This document shows positions 34,912-44,838 of a DNA stretch of 64,000 nt, one piece after another. A program made the position numbers and the translations under genes. The stretch comes from Balamuthia mandrillaris (lineage: Eukaryota > Discosea > Longamoebia > Balamuthiidae): the NCBI GenBank assembly GCA_031835245.1, contig JAVKOQ010000089.1:122805-186804 (forward strand), given 5' to 3'. Numbering within the stretch: position 1 is the first letter of the stretch; each line of letters begins with the position of its first letter. The notes beneath the pieces are model-generated. The model was not told the DNA's origin, made no database searches, and saw nothing but the letters and a program-made list of their open reading frames with translations.

Positions 34912-36651
34912 CTACCGCCCCCTCACAGAGGAGGAGGAGGTGGTGGTAAGTGCTTGTAACGTAAAAAAGCGGATCAAGATGTTTCGGGAGGCGTTGGCAT
35001 CTCGATCGGCCTGGTAGCCACACTCGGGTTGGGGGCACCGAAAGGTCTTGTTTCCCCCCAACTGGTGGTGGACTTGGCCGCACTTGCCGCAGGTCTTGGA
35101 GGTGTATTCCTCATCGCAGAGGCAGACCGTACAGGACGGAAATTGCTTGGCCTTGTTGAGGAGCCTCTGCCTGAAGCTATAGTGGGACCAGGTGAGCATG
35201 GCTCTGGCCGTTCGTGAGCCAATGCGTCGGTGGCCTCGCCGCACCATCTGCTGGCTCCTGAACTCTGGCAGAAGGATGAGGGAGAAGTTCCTGACCAACC
35301 AAGACACGAGCTTCTTGTGGAGGTCATCCACCAGGTTGCGGATCCTCTGGCGAAGCCGAGCAGCGGCCCTTCGGAGACGGCGCCGTTGCCTGTGGTTGAC
35401 CTTGGTGCCCTTACTCTGCATGCGGTCCAGGCGGTGGCACAGCTTGCCTATCTCGTTGATGTCCGCTTTGCCCCACTCGGTGACCTCCCCGCAGCCGTTG
35501 TAGGTGGTCATGAATGTGCGCACTCCTGGATCCAAGGCGATGATGCCTGCCTCTCTCCTTCGGTGCTCACGGACTTGGCTCTCGCCCATGAGCTTCAAAG
35601 GCTGAGGCACACAGAGGTAGTAATGGCCCAGTCGAGTGTCTTTCACCAGACGAACGGCATAGAGCACCTCCGACGGAACTTTGTAGTTCTTGTCCCTCGC
35701 TTTGATTCGCGTCTCCCCGAAGAAGAGTTGGCGGATGGACTTGCTGTGGTTCCACTCCCTGGCTTGGATGCTGAGAGACTGGCTCTTGTCCTTCCGACCA
35801 CGGAACTTCATCTTGAATCCAGTCCTGCCCGCCGCCAAGCTGGTTTTCACGCCGTTGAAGAAATCATCGACGGCGTCACTGCGAATGTATCGAGGAGTTT
35901 CCAACACCCACGCAAGGCTCTTGTCCTCTCCGTTGAAATTGCCGTTATTCAGGAATTTCTCCCTGACTTGTTCCTTCATCTCCTTAAGAGGCATTCCTTT
36001 ATGTTCACGATGAAACTCCACGGCCTTGTTGTAGGTCCATCGTACTGTGCCGAACCACTTGGCCAGCGTCTTCTTTTGTTCCGAGCGCGGATAAAGGCGG
36101 ATCTTCTCCAATCGCCCCACTACCGGTTTCTCCTCTCCATTCTTGCCTTTTTTGGTGAGCTGTACGGCTGGGCGAGACGGAACGAGTCCCTCGATGAGGC
36201 CTAACAAGCCTTTCTGGTTTTTCTCCTCTTCTTCCTTCTCCTTCTCCTTCTCCTCTTCCTCTTCCTCCTTCTTCTCCTTCTCCTTCTTCTCCTCCTCCTC
36301 CTCCTCCTCCAACACCTTTTCTCCGTTAGGAATGTGCTTGCAGGCGGTGAACCATCCTGAACCACAGGCAAAGGGTTCTTCCAAGCACAAGGCTTCTGGG
36401 CGTATTAATCTTCTCCCGATTTCGCTGGAAAACTGGTTCCAAAAGGGCTGGGCGGGTGCAGCCTGCGGCCTTCCACGCTTCTGTGCCCTTGCCTGAGGTG
36501 CCGCTGGGGCGTTTTCCGCTCTTCTTTTCCGAGTAGCAGTGGGAGTAGAAGAAGTAGTGGTGCGACCCCCTTCCTTGTGGACCCGACCGAAGTGAACGGC
36601 CAACCCGTGAGAGGTAGCAAACTTTTTTCGGCACTGTGGGCAACTTGCCAT
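34912..36651 (-). CDS. Fanzor (eukaryotic TnpB-like, OMEGA) RNA-guided nuclease with N-terminal C2H2 finger
   Basis: Intronless, 579 residues. A classic C2H2 finger opens the protein (C4, C7, H20, H25; C-X2-C-X12-H-X4-H), then a basic Ala/Pro/Arg linker and a Glu/Lys run (about 114-145). The OrfB/TnpB core starts near 180 (IRLYPRSEQKKTLAKWF, RWTYNKAVEFHRE). All RuvC acidic residues are in place: Asp374 in ALDPGVRTF, Glu463 in LLPEF and Asp549/Asp551 in ADRDANASRNIL. The C-terminal zinc ribbon has CGKC (521-524) and CPQPEC (539-544), the second pair being C-X4-C instead of the usual C-X2-C. The enzyme should cut DNA guided by an omega-RNA. No stop or frameshift is seen, so it may be active or recently so. 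The ATG at 36651 is preceded directly by an in-frame TGA, which fixes the start. A possible 5'-UTR intron (GTAGCG at ~36808 to AAAAAG at ~36714) lies upstream. Confidence 0.9.
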   Translation of the reverse strand: MASCPQCRKKFATSHGLAVHFGRVHKEGGRTTTSSTPTATRKRRAENAPAAPQARAQKRGRPQAAPAQPFWNQFSSEIGRRLIRPEALCLEEPFACGSGWFTACKHIPNGEKVLEEEEEEEKKEKEKKEEEEEEKEKEKEEEEKNQKGLLGLIEGLVPSRPAVQLTKKGKNGEEKPVVGRLEKIRLYPRSEQKKTLAKWFGTVRWTYNKAVEFHREHKGMPLKEMKEQVREKFLNNGNFNGEDKSLAWVLETPRYIRSDAVDDFFNGVKTSLAAGRTGFKMKFRGRKDKSQSLSIQAREWNHSKSIRQLFFGETRIKARDKNYKVPSEVLYAVRLVKDTRLGHYYLCVPQPLKLMGESQVREHRRREAGIIALDPGVRTFMTTYNGCGEVTEWGKADINEIGKLCHRLDRMQSKGTKVNHRQRRRLRRAAARLRQRIRNLVDDLHKKLVSWLVRNFSLILLPEFRSQQMVRRGHRRIGSRTARAMLTWSHYSFRQRLLNKAKQFPSCTVCLCDEEYTSKTCGKCGQVHHQLGGNKTFRCPQPECGYQADRDANASRNILIRFFTLQALTTTSSSSVRGR

Positions 36652-37526
36652 TCAGGCCAGCTTCCAGCAGCGTTGTGGAAGAGGCGCACAGAGGTTCGTG
36701 ATGCTGTTCTTTTTTAAACAAAAGAAATCATTAGTGAGTGGTTGGTAACAAATTTTTTTTCCATCATCAAAAAATGTAGTGAGCGAGCAGAGAAAAAAGA
36801 ACGCTACCTTTTCAATCGGAGCGGTGCCCCTGCCTGCTGCTGAACCGCTTCGGTTTCCACCTGTGCCTCCTTCCGCCGCTGGTTTCCTCCTTGTGTAGTA
36901 GAAGCGTAGCAATGAGAAATACGGTGGTGCGTGGAGCTTCGTGGATGTGTGTGTCTGTGTGTTTACTTTTGAAAAGAAAGAAACGACAAGAAAAGAAGAG
37001 AAGAAAAGAAAACGAGTAGCAGAAAAGTGTCAAGGCGAATGACGAGTACCAAAAGTTTATTGGCGGCAGCAGCATGAGCATCCATTCCATTCACCCCACC
37101 CCACACCCCAACCCACCACTTTGCCTTCGAAGACGTGGGAGAAGGAAGGGTTGTTTTGGCGGGAAAAATGCTCATTGGCCCAAAAGACGAATGTCGGGAT
37201 TTCTTTTTTGTTGTCCTTAGATCTTATGATCTTTGCGTCGCCTTACAAGCAACACTGGTGTAACGCAGCGCTTCTCTTCTTCTGGACACAAAACATGGGG
37301 AAGGGAGAAGGCAGAGCAAGCGAAGGGACTACCACACCTTTATCTACAAGGTGCTTGCACAAGCAAGTGCACCCCAACAAGAGCATCAGCAATCAAGCTA
37401 TGCTCATCACGGACTCCTTCATTAGGGGCATTGCCTATCCGCTCTTGCAGGAGGCCACCATGCTGTTGCCTGTTGTTTTTCTTTCGTTCTCGTGCTTCGT
37501 TCCTCTTCTTCATCATCTGTGTTGCA
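36652..37526. other. 875-bp region upstream of the Fanzor gene
   Basis: It lies between the Fanzor 5' end and the 3' end of the next minus-strand gene. No credible coding frame: several overlapping open frames on both strands look like random T-rich translation. It should hold the Fanzor promoter, a possible 5'-UTR intron and, if the element is mobile, its left end. I found no terminal inverted repeat shared with the other side, which is normal for IS605/IS607-like elements. Confidence 0.45.
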
Positions 37527-38453
37527 CTACCAACCACGAGGCAAAAACTGCTCTAACTCCTTCATGACCCGCTGAATGCCAACCACTAAAGGGGACTCCT
37601 GGTATGTCCTGCTCCTCCACTGTTGTTGCTGTTGTTGCAGAGCTGCCTTCTTCCTCTTGATCCGGTGCAAGGAGCCATGCTTGTGGGCCTGCCACTTGAG
37701 GAAGAAAGGCATCCAGCGGGCCATCATGCACAGCAGGCAACCCCAAAGGAAACACCTCCTGGCCGCACTCCACTCCTGCCGCTTCCTCAACCTCTGCCGG
37801 TGGTCATAGTAGACCGAGTAGGTGCAGTAGCGCAGGAGGGCTCCCACAAAACACAAGAGGAAGCCCGCACGCAGGCCATAGCGCAGGGCACCCACCACAG
37901 GGAGGAGGTAGCCCAGGTAGAGGCCCAGCAGGTGGCGTTTGGTGGCAAACTCCACGTCCACCACCGTGCTGCCCTCGTAGTGCACCAACATCACCGCGTT
38001 GCCTTCACTGTTTGTGTTGGCAGGCAAAACAAAAAAAAAGAGAGTGAATACACAAGATTAAGAAAAAGGGTGGGAGAAAGAGTAGCATGCATACAAGATT
38101 TGTTTGTGGAGGTCCCATGCTTGGAGGAGTTCTTTGTGGCGGAGACGAAGGCCCACGTTGCGCAGGTGGAAGAAAAGGGCTTTTTTGGATTGCCAACGGT
38201 CCGGGCGGAGGGACTGCTGCTCCACGTACTGAGGGGAGAGGTAGCCCTTCCACTCGCCATGGCAGAGCTCCTGCCGGATGCGGCGCTTCCAGTGGACCTC
38301 GTCGTTGCCGAGGGCGTGGAACCGTTTGTTGGCGAGGGTGAGGTTCAAGGCGTCGTTCTCGTTGAGGAGGACAAACACGTTGAACCATACCTCATCCGGG
38401 AGGTCGTACAGGATCGACGGCTTCTCCTCCTTCCATCTCTTTCCTCGAAACAT
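37527..38453 (-). CDS. F-box protein with membrane-spanning segments
   Basis: Two exons, complement 38453-38095 and 38007-37527, joined phase 2, encode 279 residues. The F-box is near the N-terminus (ILYDLPDEVWFNVFVLLNE ... LANKRFHALGNDEVHWKRR, residues 14-62). The second half has strongly hydrophobic stretches (LLGLYLGYLLPVVGALRYGL, AGFLLCFVGALL, CFLWGCLLCMMARWMPFF), enough for two or three membrane helices, followed by a basic, Gln-rich segment. An F-box on a membrane protein would place an SCF ligase at an organelle surface, as known for a few yeast and plant F-box proteins. No substrate domain is recognised. A TGTCGACA box lies 91 bp upstream of the ATG. Confidence 0.82.
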
Positions 38454-38543
38454 GGTCTCTTTTTTTTTCTTTTTGTTTATTCAGGACGACATGGGCATAC
38501 TTTTCAAGACGACCTGGAGATACGCTCTCTTGTCTAATAATCG

Positions 38544-38551
38544 TGTCGACA
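38544..38551. promoter_or_regulatory. TGTCGACA box upstream of the F-box/membrane gene
   Basis: Exact octamer 91 bp upstream of the minus-strand ATG at 38453, in the gap shared with the divergent BET gene. Confidence 0.5.
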
Positions 38552-38945
38552 TGAAATTAGGATATCTCATGTCCATTCTCACGTCTTACAAAATGGCAGG
38601 AAAAAAATTCCGAATAAAAATAATATTTTAACGGCTCCAAAACGCACCGCGAAAAAAAAAGAGTCGAAGGGCACAGAGGAGTAGCGGAGAGAGCAAGCAA
38701 GTGCCGAGCCGAACGCTGCCAGTCCAGTTCATCCGCTGTGTTTTTTTTTTTCTAAAAAAACCGCAGTAATTCTTGGAACAAGTGATAGAGAGTTAACGAG
38801 GTGAGTGCAATCAATCAATCAAAAAAAACAATCTGATCAGCACTGAAAACTGGAATTCTTTCTACGCATCAGATTTTGATAGTGATCTGCAAGAAGAACC
38901 AGAGAGTTCTGACGAGTCAGTGTGGGAACAAGCGCTTCCGAAAGA

Positions 38946-38948
<3 letters not shown>

Positions 38949-38981
<33 letters not shown>
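38949..38981 (+). repeat. (GA)n tract abutting the BET start codon
   Basis: GA dinucleotides ending 5 bp before the ATG at 38986. If translated it would encode an (ER)n run in frame with the open sequence upstream. Confidence 0.8.
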
Positions 38982-38984
<3 letters not shown>

Positions 38985-38985
38985 G

Positions 38986-40321
38986 ATGGAGTCAGCATTG
39001 ACAGAGGTAGAGGTCACTTCAACTCCCTCCCAAGCCCAAGAACGGGAACAAGCAGCAGAAGCCCAAGCAGACATCGACAAGAAAGAGAAGAGCACAGAGG
39101 AGGAGAACTGCTCGGAGGCTACGTCGAACGCGGCCAATGGCAACGACCACATGGAGGAAGAAGAAGCAGAAGACAGTGCAAATAAGGAGGAAGAGAAGAA
39201 GGTTCGGAACTCTGTTGCTTCTTTTGTTTCGTGTATTTTTACTCTGCTCTTGTTGCTGTTTGTGCTTCTCTCTTGTCTCGTTTTGTCCTTCCTCTTGTCT
39301 CTCCATTGTATTCTCTCTTTGTCTTGTTAGTTGTCACACTCTTTTCTCTACATGTTTGCTTTTTGTCTTTTCTTTTGCTTTCTGTGTTCCTCTTTTCGTT
39401 CTCTGTCCTCAGTCGGTCCCGGTTCTCTCTTCTTAAATAACCTTTATTTCTCTCAGTCTCCAACTCCTTCCGGAACAACAGCAGAGGACGAGGAAAGGCT
39501 ACAAAAGCAAAGGGAGTTGCAGGAAAAGCTCAAAAAATTGCAAGACATAGAGTCTAAGCTGAGCGCTATTTCCAAAGTATCCCAAACGGCAACTGTTTCC
39601 TCTCCTTCATCTTCCACACGACCCGCCAAAGACTCAAAGAAGAGAGTGCGCCTTCCCTTCCCTGCTTTATACGCTTTCTTCTTGCTTCTCTCTTCGTTTT
39701 AGTAATAGTGCAATTGCAGAAAACACCTCCCGATGAGTCCGACCGAAAAACATCCGACGAAAAGGTGAACAAAAGATCGCAGCGGCCACGGCGCAGTGCT
39801 CAAAGACACAAAGACGACTTGGGGTTTGAGACCGCTGTTACATCGACTGCCAACGCAGATGCTCGTCTCTCCTTTGCCTTGAAGCAATGCCAACCCATTC
39901 TAAAATCCCTCATGAATCACAAGCACAGTTGGCCTTTTCTTCAACCGGTTGATCCCGTCGTGTTGCAGATTCCCGATTATTTTGATATCATCAAACATCC
40001 AATGGACTTGGGCACCATTAAGGTATTCCGTTGGTGCCTCCCTCTTGTTCTAGGCGAACTTTTCTTTTTACCCTCTTTTCTCTGTTCTGATCCTCGTTTT
40101 TTTCTAAATAGCGACGCATGGAGGAGAATTACTACAAAAGCGAGGATGATTTCGCGGCGGACGTACGTTTGGTGTGGAGCAACGCCTTAACCTACAATCC
40201 TCCGGGACATGATATCGCTCTCATGGCGAAGACCCTCTCTGACATTTTCGAGAGTAGATACGCCAAAGCCAAGATCAAAATAGCTGATAGTACTGTGTTC
40301 TTGCTTTCGCTCTCCCTTTTG

Positions 40322-40367
<46 letters not shown>

Positions 40368-41220
40368 TCTTTCATCTCAGGCGGTTCTCTTTCTCACCGA
40401 TAGTTGTGCAACAGAGGAGAGAGCGTTAGCAGCAAGCAGCGCTCGCCGCCAATCTCTGAATGGCAGCAGAGGTAAAGCTGCTCATCCTCCAACCACATCC
40501 ACGGTAACAACTACATCGACAGCAGCCACAACGACTATCAACACTCGGCCGATGACTTACGAGGAGAAGAAGAATCTCAGTCTCAACATCAACAAGCTGC
40601 AAAGCGATGCGCTGGGCATGGTCGTGAAGATTATCCACGATAGCATGCCAGCTCTCGCTGAGCCGGGAGAGGAGATAGAGATCGAGTTGGACGCCCTTAA
40701 CGCCACCACCCTTCGAAGGTTGGAACAGTATGTTAACTCCGCTTTGGGATTGCCCTCTCCTTCTCCTGCTCCTTCTGCGACAAGTAAGAGAAAGTCATCG
40801 TCTGTCAGAAGCAGTAGAAAGAGCAGCAGCAAGAGTGGTAGGAGCAGTTCAAGCGGTAAGAGCAAGAGCAGCGGCAAAAGTAAAACAGCAACAACAAAGA
40901 AAGAAGCAAAGGGCAAAGGCGGGGAAGGAGAAGGAGACAAGGGCACAACTCAACAAAAGATAGAAGATGTGGAAAAACAGATTCAACTGTTGAAAGAGAA
41001 GATGGAAAACGCAGCAGCTGCTGCAACAACAACGATGACGACAGAACCAACGAAGAAGGACGGGAAGAAACCAAAGAGAGACGCAAAGAGAACGCAGCAG
41101 AAGAATAAGGCCAGCTCCAGCGGCTCCGACAACAGCAGTGCATCCAGCAGCGACTCGGATAGCTCCACCGACAGCAACCGCAGCTCTGAGGAGGATGACT
41201 CGGAGGAAGAGGAAATGTAA
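38986..41220 (+). CDS. BET-family bromodomain protein (one bromodomain + NET domain)
   Basis: Five exons (38986-39201, 39457-39645, 39720-40022, 40112-40294, 40381-41220) give 576 residues. The bromodomain is complete: [62 protein letters not shown] with the acetyl-lysine-binding Asn, and FESRYAKA. The NET domain follows ([20 protein letters not shown] ... [19 protein letters not shown]). The end is Ser-rich with an acidic tail ([12 protein letters not shown]) and a basic cluster, as in BRDT/BRD4/GTE proteins. BET proteins read acetylated histones and recruit transcription machinery. A single bromodomain plus NET is the plant GTE and lower-eukaryote arrangement, while animals have two. The open frame upstream of 38986 leaves a possible longer N-terminus. 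Confidence 0.92.
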
Positions 41221-41401
41221 GCGGGAGTACCATAGTTCCTCTCTCCCCTCCTCTTCTCTCTGCTTAACCGAGACGGAAGGCAAGCCCAGGGAGTAGGTCA
41301 GCCTTGTGTCGTTCGTGCTTGTTTGCATTGGCTTTAAAGCAGTTGGGGCCTACAATGACTTGTCTACCAAGTTATTTTCAAAAAAAAAAAGTGCACATTG
41401 C

Positions 41402-42757
41402 TTAATCCGATCCTTCTTCTGCGTCTTTCTTCTTGTTCTTCTTCTTGTGCTTTTTCTTGTGCTTATTCCTCTTCTTCTTCTGCTTCTTCTTCTCCTGTTG
41501 ATCTTCCTGTTCCTCATCGGTGGTGGAAGCTTCCTCTTGTTGTAGTTTCGACTCTGCTTCCTCCTTCCTCTTTTGGATGACAGAAGGGGAGAGGCTCATG
41601 AACCTGCCCTCGCCCGGCGTTGGCTGTGCCGCCATCGTCTTCTGGAGCCATTCCAGGTGGTCAAACTCCAAGTTGCCTCCCAACTCTTTGAGAAGGTTGT
41701 CCTCATCGACATACTCCTTTAGCTCTTCCAGTGTAACCACTCGCACCTTGAGGGAAAAAGGCGTTACTTCACAAAAAGAGAGAAAGAGAGAAGGAGAGAA
41801 AGAGAGAAAGAGAGATAGAGAAAGAGAGAAAGAGAGTAATACCCTATTGATAAGCTTCTCTTTGACTATACCAGAAGCTTTAACCAGACGGATCAACCAA
41901 CGGACATACCACGGGGCGTTCACCAGCAGCACGCCGGGGAAGCGGCCGGGGACATGGTCCTGGAGCTCTCGAGTCAGGTGCTTCATCTCAGCGTTACCAC
42001 CACCTCCTGCCATGTGCACCAGGTCGTTGAAGGAGGCGTTAGTGAAATCTTGGATGAGGAGACAGCCTTCTCTCATGTAGTCGATCCTGTTTGAGCGGAG
42101 AGGAGTTTTGAGAAAGGAGAAAGGAGAAAAGAGAAAGGAAGGAAGAAATAAGAAGAAAGAAGACAGAGGAGACAGAATAGGAAGAAAGAAGTGCAAAGTA
42201 AAAGAACGCACGAATGGTCAAAGATGATATCGCCCATGTAGTAAGTGAACCAAAGGTACTTCTTACAGTCCTGTAGGAAGCTCAACTCAAACTTGGCCGG
42301 AAAGATAAAGTTGACGCCCCGGCCTTGCCTATCCCTGGTACCAGGTACCCACTGCACAAAGCCGGTCTGCAGCATGTCGGCCACCTCCTCCACGTTGAAC
42401 TGGTCGATAAAGTACTTCTCCCTCCACTCTCGGTGGTTCCTCAGCAGGGTTAACGCTCGGTCCGTGTCGAGCTTTCTGGCAAACAAGAAGCGAGCCAAGA
42501 AAGCGTCTTTTATGTTTGGCGGTGAGAACAAGGTAGAGAAGACAGAGAGGAAGCATAGAAGAAGAAGAAGAAGAAGAAGAAGAAGAAGAAGAAGAAGAAG
42601 AAGAAGAACAGGTCGAACCGCGAAAGCCTTCACAGAGTTCAGGGCCCTTGGCTTTCATCTCGTCCAGCGCCTCCGCCTCCTTGGGCGTCAACAACGAGCG
42701 GAACTGCTCGTCCGAGACCTCCTCATGGTGCACCTTTTCGTTGGGCACCGCCTGCAT
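41402..42757 (-). CDS. CRAL-TRIO (Sec14-like) lipid-binding protein
   Basis: Four exons (complement 42757-42619, 42506-42212, 42086-41843, 41746-41402) give 340 residues. The CRAL-TRIO N-terminal helices are clear (DAFLARFLFARKLDTDRALT, LLRNHREW), followed by the lipid-binding fold (REGCLLIQDFTNASFNDL, DHVPGRFPGVLLVNAPWYVR, KEKLINRVRVVTLEELKEYV, LLKELGGNLEF). The last two match the Sec14 gate-helix/ELGG region. The C-terminus is a very basic Lys-rich tail (about residues 315-340) that could bind acidic membranes. Such proteins transfer or sense phosphoinositides and other hydrophobic ligands. The N-terminal segment (NEKVHHEEVSDEQFRSLLTP) resembles the leader of Sec14-GOLD and plant patellin-like proteins, but no GOLD domain follows. 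Confidence 0.9.
41768..41836. repeat. (GAGAAA)n tract in a CRAL-TRIO intron
   Basis: GAGA/GAAA units in the third intron; pyrimidine-rich on the coding strand. Confidence 0.75.
42558..42608. repeat. (GAA)17 microsatellite in a CRAL-TRIO intron
   Basis: Pure GAA triplets on the plus strand, (TTC)n on the coding strand, filling the first intron. Long pure triplet arrays of this kind are expected to be length-variable. Confidence 0.85.
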
Positions 42758-43457
42758 TCTCTCTTTATAGAAAAGATTAAAAAATCAAGCAATAAGAAGA
42801 GCACTCACTCGTACCCTAAAAGTTTCGTTGGAACACCAAATGGATTGTGAAAAAAAAATATAAGAAAAAAAAAAGATGTGTTCTTTCTTTCTCGTTTATA
42901 TTTGTTGCGGAGAGAAAAGTTTTCCGCAAATTAGGAAAAATCCAGCGGGATGCTGTGCAGTGGCTGTGCTGTAAAGAAGCTCATTTGCTGCAGCCGAAAT
43001 GTCGACTGCAAATTCGACACGTCGATAACAATGGTAACGCCTACTTTTCTTCATCTTTTTCTTGGGGACTCCGCACAAATGTAAATCAGCTGCGATTGTT
43101 CCTGGCCCACCGTTCAGGTATTCCCTCCGTTTCGCTACGGCCATTCATCATGCGTCACCACGCTTGTCCTTCAAAGAACCACGAAGCGGCATTGGCTAAT
43201 GCCGCTTCGTGGTTCTTTTCCATTTGGTTCTGAATATTTCATATCCTGATGCATTTTGGAAAGGGTTGCAAGAACTGCCAGCAATAGAGAGAGATAGAAA
43301 GAAAGAGAAAGCCTGCGAGAGAGAGGACAAAGAAACACATATGCCTTAGAGAACGTAGAACAAATTATGCTTATATTGCTTGAAAAACTAACTACATGAG
43401 ATAACAAATAAAAAAATATCAACATATCAAATAAAGAACAATGCAAGGAAGAATGGA
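42758..43457. other. intergenic region with a perfect hairpin
   Basis: No supported gene. It holds a GTCGAC core near 43001, several A-rich runs, and the 46-base hairpin at 43173-43218 listed separately. Confidence 0.5.
43173..43218. repeat. perfect 21-bp stem with 4-base loop
   Basis: Arms 43173-43193 and 43198-43218 are exact reverse complements around GGCT. The stem is GC-mixed (AAGCGGCATT next to the loop), so it would fold strongly in RNA or DNA. It lies between the 5' end of the CRAL-TRIO gene and the 3' end of an acidic-protein gene. No gene function is evident; a small structured RNA or a mobile-element remnant are options. Confidence 0.85.
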
Positions 43458-44291
43458 TTACTTCGTAGAGGCTTTCACAGCAGTCGTGTGAATCATAGGA
43501 GGAGGAGGTGACGAGCTAGGGCGGGGATCAAAGTCATCAAACCCTGCATTGTTGGCTATTTCGCGAATAGGCGGAAGTATCACATCGTCTTGTTCCTCTT
43601 CTGGTTCTCCCTCCTCTTCTTCTTGGTCCGAATAATTGCCGAAGTAATCATGTTCCTCTTCTCGATATCGTGGATAGTAACCGCTTTCATCTTCTTCCTC
43701 TTCCTCCTCCTGTTCTTCCCGGCTTCTGCTCCGTGAGGTTGGTTGGTATTCCTCTTGCTGCTCTTCTTGTTCTTCCACTTTCGCTTCAGCCACATCCTCC
43801 TCTTCCCCATCAGAGTCCTCTGAAGAGCGCCGTGCCCTATCCAAGAACTCTTTGTAACGCTGTTGGAAATGTTGATGGCTTACACGCTCTTCGTCGCTTT
43901 CATCTTCGTCATCGCTGGAATAGATTTTTCGAGGCTCGCCTGCTTGTTCTTGTGCGTCTTCTTGTGGTGGCAGCTCTTCTCCTTCTGAGCTAGAAGAGTC
44001 CTCTTCATCCGATGATCCATAAACAGTCAACGCGTTACGAGGCTCATCAATACTCGAGGGAAAGGCCTTTCTTCCACCTTTGAACATCTGTTCTTCTTCT
44101 TCTTCCTCCTCCTCTGCTCCTCGTTGAAACTTCCTTCCTCTGCCCGTCAAAGAGTCGTCGTCTTGTTCTCTGCAAAGCCTTCGAGAGTAAGGTCGACCTC
44201 CATCCTCCGAGCTGCAATCATGGATGGCCCTTTCCAATGGAGGAGCTCCCGATTCGGGCCGGCTGTACTCTTCCAGCTTGCGTTTGTGCAT
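43458..44291 (-). CDS. acidic, Ser/Glu-rich disordered protein, unknown function
   Basis: Single exon, 277 residues. It begins with a basic patch (MHKRKLEEYSRPESG) and continues as a very acidic, Ser-rich chain with many casein-kinase-2-type sites (SSDEEDSSSSEGEE, SSDDEDESDEE) and a Pro-rich C-terminus. There are no membrane segments and no known domain. Composition resembles nuclear histone-chaperone or splicing-associated proteins, but this is only composition. The codon-clean frame over 834 bases and the consistent amino acid bias support a real gene rather than a repeat artefact. Confidence 0.65.
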   Translation of the reverse strand: MHKRKLEEYSRPESGAPPLERAIHDCSSEDGGRPYSRRLCREQDDDSLTGRGRKFQRGAEEEEEEEEQMFKGGRKAFPSSIDEPRNALTVYGSSDEEDSSSSEGEELPPQEDAQEQAGEPRKIYSSDDEDESDEERVSHQHFQQRYKEFLDRARRSSEDSDGEEEDVAEAKVEEQEEQQEEYQPTSRSRSREEQEEEEEEDESGYYPRYREEEHDYFGNYSDQEEEEGEPEEEQDDVILPPIREIANNAGFDDFDPRPSSSPPPPMIHTTAVKASTK

Positions 44292-44838
44292 GCTTAAGAA
44301 CGGTTCTCAGGTGAGTTCCTATGGAGAGCTGAGAAGAAAGTAAGGTTTGGTTGGTAGGTTACCCCAACGGAGAGGAGAGGAACGAAAGAAAAAGAAGAAC
44401 GGCAATAAGAGGAGGAAAAACGGGGTAAGGTGAGGCCACCTTAAATGGAATTCCTCAAAGCATCAAACATGTCACAGCAAAATCCACCTTAAAAATCGAG
44501 AATCGGAGGAAAACTCGCAAGAAAGATATTTTAGGTGTCGACACGATTTCTTTCGTGAATCCTGAACGGATGCTGCAGCCTTTGACCTCTCGTAGAGTGT
44601 GCTTTCTTGTTATTGCGTTATGCTATTTTTCGCCGACTTCAAGTTGCGTCAGTTCAACGTGCGGCTGTTCGCGCAAATGTCGTTCTGTTTGGGTAATGCT
44701 TCGACAGCACCCCTCCTTTAACAAGAGAAGAGGGTCTTGCCCGGCCCCTCTCGGGCACTTCCCTCCGGGGAGAAACGGATATCTTGGAGCGTAACTCCTG
44801 ATCGGTGGAAACAGTAAAAGCAAAGAGAAGCAGAAAGG
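44292..44838. other. divergent intergenic region before the TLC gene
   Basis: It holds a TGTCGACA box (44536-44543) about midway between the two divergent starts. A plus-strand ORF from the ATG at 44570 begins with a hydrophobic, signal-like stretch (CFLVIALCYF) but no family or splice continuation is seen. Confidence 0.45.
44536..44543. promoter_or_regulatory. TGTCGACA box in a divergent promoter
   Basis: Exact octamer 245 bp from the minus-strand ATG at 44291 and 296 bp from the plus-strand ATG at 44839. Confidence 0.45.

Larger units (their letters stand above)
38454..38985. other. divergent intergenic region before the BET gene
   Basis: It contains a TGTCGACA box (38544-38551), a likely 5'-UTR intron of the BET gene (GTGAGT near 38800 to ATCAG near 38839) and a (GA)n run just before the start. 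The frame upstream of 38986 is open to about 38840 (DFDSDLQEEPESSDES) but has no ATG. Confidence 0.5.

Noticed and set aside
35230-36204. 324-codon plus-strand ORF across the Fanzor gene
   Set aside because: Antisense shadow; the minus-strand frame has conserved RuvC and zinc-ribbon motifs in the right order.
42847-43233. Plus-strand ORF in the gap after the CRAL-TRIO gene
   Set aside because: Crosses the perfect hairpin, has random composition and no recognisable domain.
44570-44794. Short ORF with a signal-like N-terminus upstream of the TLC gene
   Set aside because: No homology recognised and no acceptable splice link to the TLC exons; kept only as a note.
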